From Haloferula sp. BvORR071 (GTDB taxonomy: Bacteria > Verrucomicrobiota > Verrucomicrobiia > Verrucomicrobiales > Akkermansiaceae), in NCBI RefSeq assembly GCF_000739615.1, contig NZ_BATP01000051.1, positions 1-64,000 on the forward strand: a DNA stretch of 64,000 nucleotides, written 5' to 3'. Below the pieces are notes generated by a model. It did no database searches and was not told the origin of the DNA. It was given only the letters and a program-made list of their open reading frames with translations. Positions 61,687 through 64,000 of the stretch are shown piece by piece. Within the stretch, counting starts at the first letter, position 1, and every line of letters begins with the position of its first letter. A program made the position numbers and the translations under genes.

Positions 61687-62421
61687 CTACTCCGGCCATT
61701 TGATATCGGGTGCCTTGCCATGCCAGAAGGGTTGCTTGGGATCGAAGATGTCCATGCCGTTGAGGATTACCTTGCCGTCTTTTTGAATGGGAAAGACGGA
61801 GGCGTTGTTGTCATTGAAAAGGATCACCGCGTAGCCGTGGAAGGGCTTGGGATCGAATTCGCGTTTGCCCGGCAGGAGAGGAGTCATCAGCAGTGGCGTG
61901 GAAGGATCACTGCTGGTGCTGAGTCCGGCGATGTAGGCGAAGCCGCACTCGCCTTTGGCAAGCGCGGTGGAGTCGCCGGTGAAATGGTCGTCGGGTTTTC
62001 TGGGCGGGCTGGTGATGGCTGCCCAGAAGGGCTTCTCACTTTTGCCAGCACCGCCCGCAAGCAACTGGCGGAAGAGTTGATTCGAGCTGGTGTCGCCGAA
62101 GCTGAGCTTGCGGTCCGTGGCGGCTTTCACATCGGCTGCAGTTTTGGCGCTGGGGTAGCTGCCGTATTCGTTGTCGAATTCGAACAGCATGATGGAGATC
62201 GCGCGCATATTGCGCATGGCCTCGTCGCGGGCATCGATGGCCTGTCGGTGGAGCGAGGCGCGATGGTAAATGAAGAAGATGGCGGCGATCGCTGCGAGAA
62301 GAAGGCCCAAGACGGTAAATCCCAGCCAGCGACGGGCCCATCGCCGGAAACGCTCAGACGCGGGTTCGTGATCCGATGCGAGGGCGGCATCGGGCAATGG
62401 AGTTGGAGAATGAGGGTTCAT
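61687..62421 (-). CDS. GspG-like membrane-anchored protein, array copy 3
   Basis: 244 aa from ATG 62421. Same layout as its neighbours: Pro/Ser-rich start, membrane helix (WLGFTVLGLLLAAIAAIFFI), LFEFDNEYGSYPSAKTAADV, LSFGDTSSNQLFRQLL, GFAYIAGLSTSSD, PLLPGKREFDPKPF, GMDIFDPKQPFWHGK, ending DIKWPE. Seven bases after the 62429-63154 gene. Function unknown. Confidence 0.86.
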   Translation of the reverse strand: MNPHSPTPLPDAALASDHEPASERFRRWARRWLGFTVLGLLLAAIAAIFFIYHRASLHRQAIDARDEAMRNMRAISIMLFEFDNEYGSYPSAKTAADVKAATDRKLSFGDTSSNQLFRQLLAGGAGKSEKPFWAAITSPPRKPDDHFTGDSTALAKGECGFAYIAGLSTSSDPSTPLLMTPLLPGKREFDPKPFHGYAVILFNDNNASVFPIQKDGKVILNGMDIFDPKQPFWHGKAPDIKWPE

Positions 62422-62428
62422 GGTGGGT

Positions 62429-63154
62429 TTACTCCGGCCATTTCACATCAGGTGCCTTGCCGTGCCAGAAGGGTTGGCGGGGATCAAAGATGTCCATGCC
62501 GTTGCTGAGGATGACATGGCCGTTTTTGTCGATCGGGTAGGGCACGGCGGAGTTGTCGAGGCGGAGGATGACGGCGTAGCCTTTGAAGGGGCCCGGGTCG
62601 AACTCCTGCTTGCCGGAGATGAGAGGGGTCATCACGACCGGTGTCTGGGGGTCGCCGGATGAGTTGAGGCCTGCGACGTAGGCGAAGACGCATTCGCCTT
62701 TGGCAAGCGCGGTGGTATCGGTGTTGAAGATATCGTCGGGCCTTCTGTTGAAGAAGCCGGTCTTCACCCAGAAGGGTCTTTCGCTCTTGATGCCCGAGGT
62801 GCTCACCAGCAATTGGCGGAAGAGTTGATTCGAGCTGGAGCTGCCGAGGGTGAGGGTGGTCTTGGTTTCATCCTTCACGCTGTCGATGGTGTCGGCACTT
62901 GGAAAAGTGCCGTATTCGCTGTCGAACTCGAAGAGCATGGTGCTGATTTGCTTGATGTCGCTGAGTGCCTCAGTGCGCGGTGCGGCCGGGGCGGACTTCA
63001 GGACGAATGGAGCCAGGAGAAGCAATCCGCAAAGGAAGAGTCCGGCGACGATGCCCCGGATGATCCAGCGCATCTTCCGCTGCGAGCGCAGGGCCTCCGG
63101 GCCGGGAGGTGGCGCGGGAGCGTCCGGAGGCGGTTGGGGAAGGGGTATACCCAC
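62429..63154 (-). CDS. GspG-like membrane-anchored protein, array copy 2
   Basis: 241 aa, start ATG 63154. Proline-rich N-terminus (PQPPPDAPAPPPGPEA), membrane helix (IIRGIVAGLFLCGLLLLAPFV), LFEFDSEYGTFPSADTIDSV, LGSSSSNQLFRQLL, VFAYVAGLNSSGDPQTPVV and the tail NGMDIFDPRQPFWHGKAPDV. Gap to the first array gene is 103 bases, the largest within the same-type part. Confidence 0.86.
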   Translation of the reverse strand: MGIPLPQPPPDAPAPPPGPEALRSQRKMRWIIRGIVAGLFLCGLLLLAPFVLKSAPAAPRTEALSDIKQISTMLFEFDSEYGTFPSADTIDSVKDETKTTLTLGSSSSNQLFRQLLVSTSGIKSERPFWVKTGFFNRRPDDIFNTDTTALAKGECVFAYVAGLNSSGDPQTPVVMTPLISGKQEFDPGPFKGYAVILRLDNSAVPYPIDKNGHVILSNGMDIFDPRQPFWHGKAPDVKWPE

Positions 63155-63257
63155 GGGGTTTTGTTAGAGGGTTGCTGCAAGGGAGAATGGGACGGCGCTT
63201 TAGCGGGGTGGATTCGCCCTGCCGGAATGGCGCAGCCATTCCGCTACGATGCTTGGA

Positions 63258-63986
63258 TTATTCCGGCCATTTCACGTCAGGCGCCTTCCCATGCCAGAAG
63301 GGTTGGCGGGGATCGAAGATGTCCATGCCGTTGATGATGACGTGGCCGTGCTTGTCGATGGGGTGAGCTGTGGCGGTGTTGTCGTTGCAGAGGATGATGG
63401 CCTTGCCATCGAAGGGCTTGGGATCGAACTCGTGGGTGCCGGGGATGAGCGGGGTGAGGAGGATCGGGATATCGGCGTCATCGGATGCTTTGTGGCCGGC
63501 GATGTAGGCGAAGGCGCACTCGCCCTTGGCGAGGGCGGTGGCGTCGGTAGTGAAGATATCGTCGGGCTTCTTGGGAGAGGTGGTGGTCTTGGCCCAGAAG
63601 GGTTCCTCGTCGATGCCTGGGCTGGTCACCAAGAGCTGGCGGAAGAGTTGACTGGCGCTGCCGCTGCCCAAGGGGAGGGTGGTCTTGGTCCTGGCTTGGA
63701 CCGCGGCGATGGTGCTGGCGTCGGGGTATTGGCCGTATTCGCTATCGAACTCGAAGAGCAGGGTGCTGAGCTGCTTGATGTGGTGGATGGCAAGGGGCCG
63801 GTCGGGATGGCTGAGAGATTGATAGGCCAGCGGAAGGACGAAGGCCATCAGGCAGAAGGCGAAGGATAGCCCACCGAGCCACCAGATCCGCTTGGCCTTG
63901 ATGCGGGAGTCGATGGCCTGCGAGCTGGGCTGGGATGGTGGCGGCTGATCAGGCGGCGGTTGCTGCAATGTCAAATGGGAATCCAC
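63258..63986 (-). CDS. GspG-like membrane-anchored protein, array copy 1 (first in transcript)
   Basis: 242 aa starting at GTG 63986, only 14 bases from the window edge; any regulatory region lies outside. Layout like the other copies: Gln/Pro-rich start, membrane helix (WWLGGLSFAFCLMAFVLPLAY), LFEFDSEYGQYPDASTIAAV, LGSGSASQLFRQLL, AFAYIAGHKASDDADIPIL, HEFDPKPFDGKAI, and the tail GMDIFDPRQPFWHGKAPDVKWPE. The upstream neighbour is not visible, so the array may be longer. Confidence 0.85.
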   Translation of the reverse strand: MDSHLTLQQPPPDQPPPSQPSSQAIDSRIKAKRIWWLGGLSFAFCLMAFVLPLAYQSLSHPDRPLAIHHIKQLSTLLFEFDSEYGQYPDASTIAAVQARTKTTLPLGSGSASQLFRQLLVTSPGIDEEPFWAKTTTSPKKPDDIFTTDATALAKGECAFAYIAGHKASDDADIPILLTPLIPGTHEFDPKPFDGKAIILCNDNTATAHPIDKHGHVIINGMDIFDPRQPFWHGKAPDVKWPE

Positions 63987-64000
63987 GCGTTTTCACATCT

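Noticed and set aside
1..64000. rRNA, tRNA, riboswitch, CRISPR array, integrase or phage gene
   Set aside because: None was recognised by eye on either strand; a structure search could still find small RNAs that cannot be judged here.

Overview
The window is about 64 kb of GC-rich bacterial chromosome, most probably from a verrucomicrobium of the Luteolibacter/Haloferula kind. The evidence is a Verru_Chthon cassette protein A with a prepilin-type N-terminus, a giant secreted protein of autotransporter-type beta-strand repeats, two giant proteins with thrombospondin type-3 (DxDxDG) repeats, and a long MoxR/DUF58/VWA operon. I saw no rRNA, tRNA, CRISPR array, transposase or prophage.

Layout. 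1-5525: two abutting multidomain hybrid histidine kinases, the first cut by the window edge. 5701-8833: small lipoproteins, a SAM methyltransferase and a GH43-type glycosidase. 8935-29424: a one-direction (minus strand) island of six secreted or surface proteins: two TSP3-repeat proteins, one beta-strand-repeat protein, a paralogous pair of about 250 aa secreted proteins and a solitary Verru_Chthon A protein. Strong terminators separate the giant genes, and a dyad motif recurs in three of their leaders. 29814-36549: small unknowns, a coiled-coil membrane protein, and a beta-propeller sensor kinase followed by a LuxR-type response regulator. 36697-38297: a lower-GC, translationally coupled ATPase plus TOPRIM (DUF3226-like) pair, the best candidate for an acquired defence module. 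38520-49307: a tightly packed seven-gene MoxR-DUF58-VWA operon ending in secreted proteins. The last gene appears to have an inverted-repeat element inside its 5' coding region.

49313-51269: minus-strand ferritin-like/DUF892/DUF6766-type stress cassette. 51507-56044: a chloramphenicol-phosphotransferase-like P-loop kinase and an SbcD/SbcC-like pair (no zinc hook visible; one metal-ligand His is Gln). 56045-59108: repeat-rich spacers with three different long inverted-repeat elements, and between them a DoxX-like membrane protein, an anchored protein and a 66 aa unknown. 59109-63986: a minus-strand array of five paralogous membrane-anchored proteins with a nearly identical C-terminus, interrupted by one unrelated gene.

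Most interesting for follow-up: the ATPase/TOPRIM pair, the element fused into the coding frame at 48201, the five-copy array with its conserved tail, and several small dispersed DNA motifs (a hairpin in four intergenic regions, a TGTCNGACA dyad, a shared terminator core, and TTA leucine codons confined to GTTAG). All functional statements rest on motif reading and recall of families; no database search was run.
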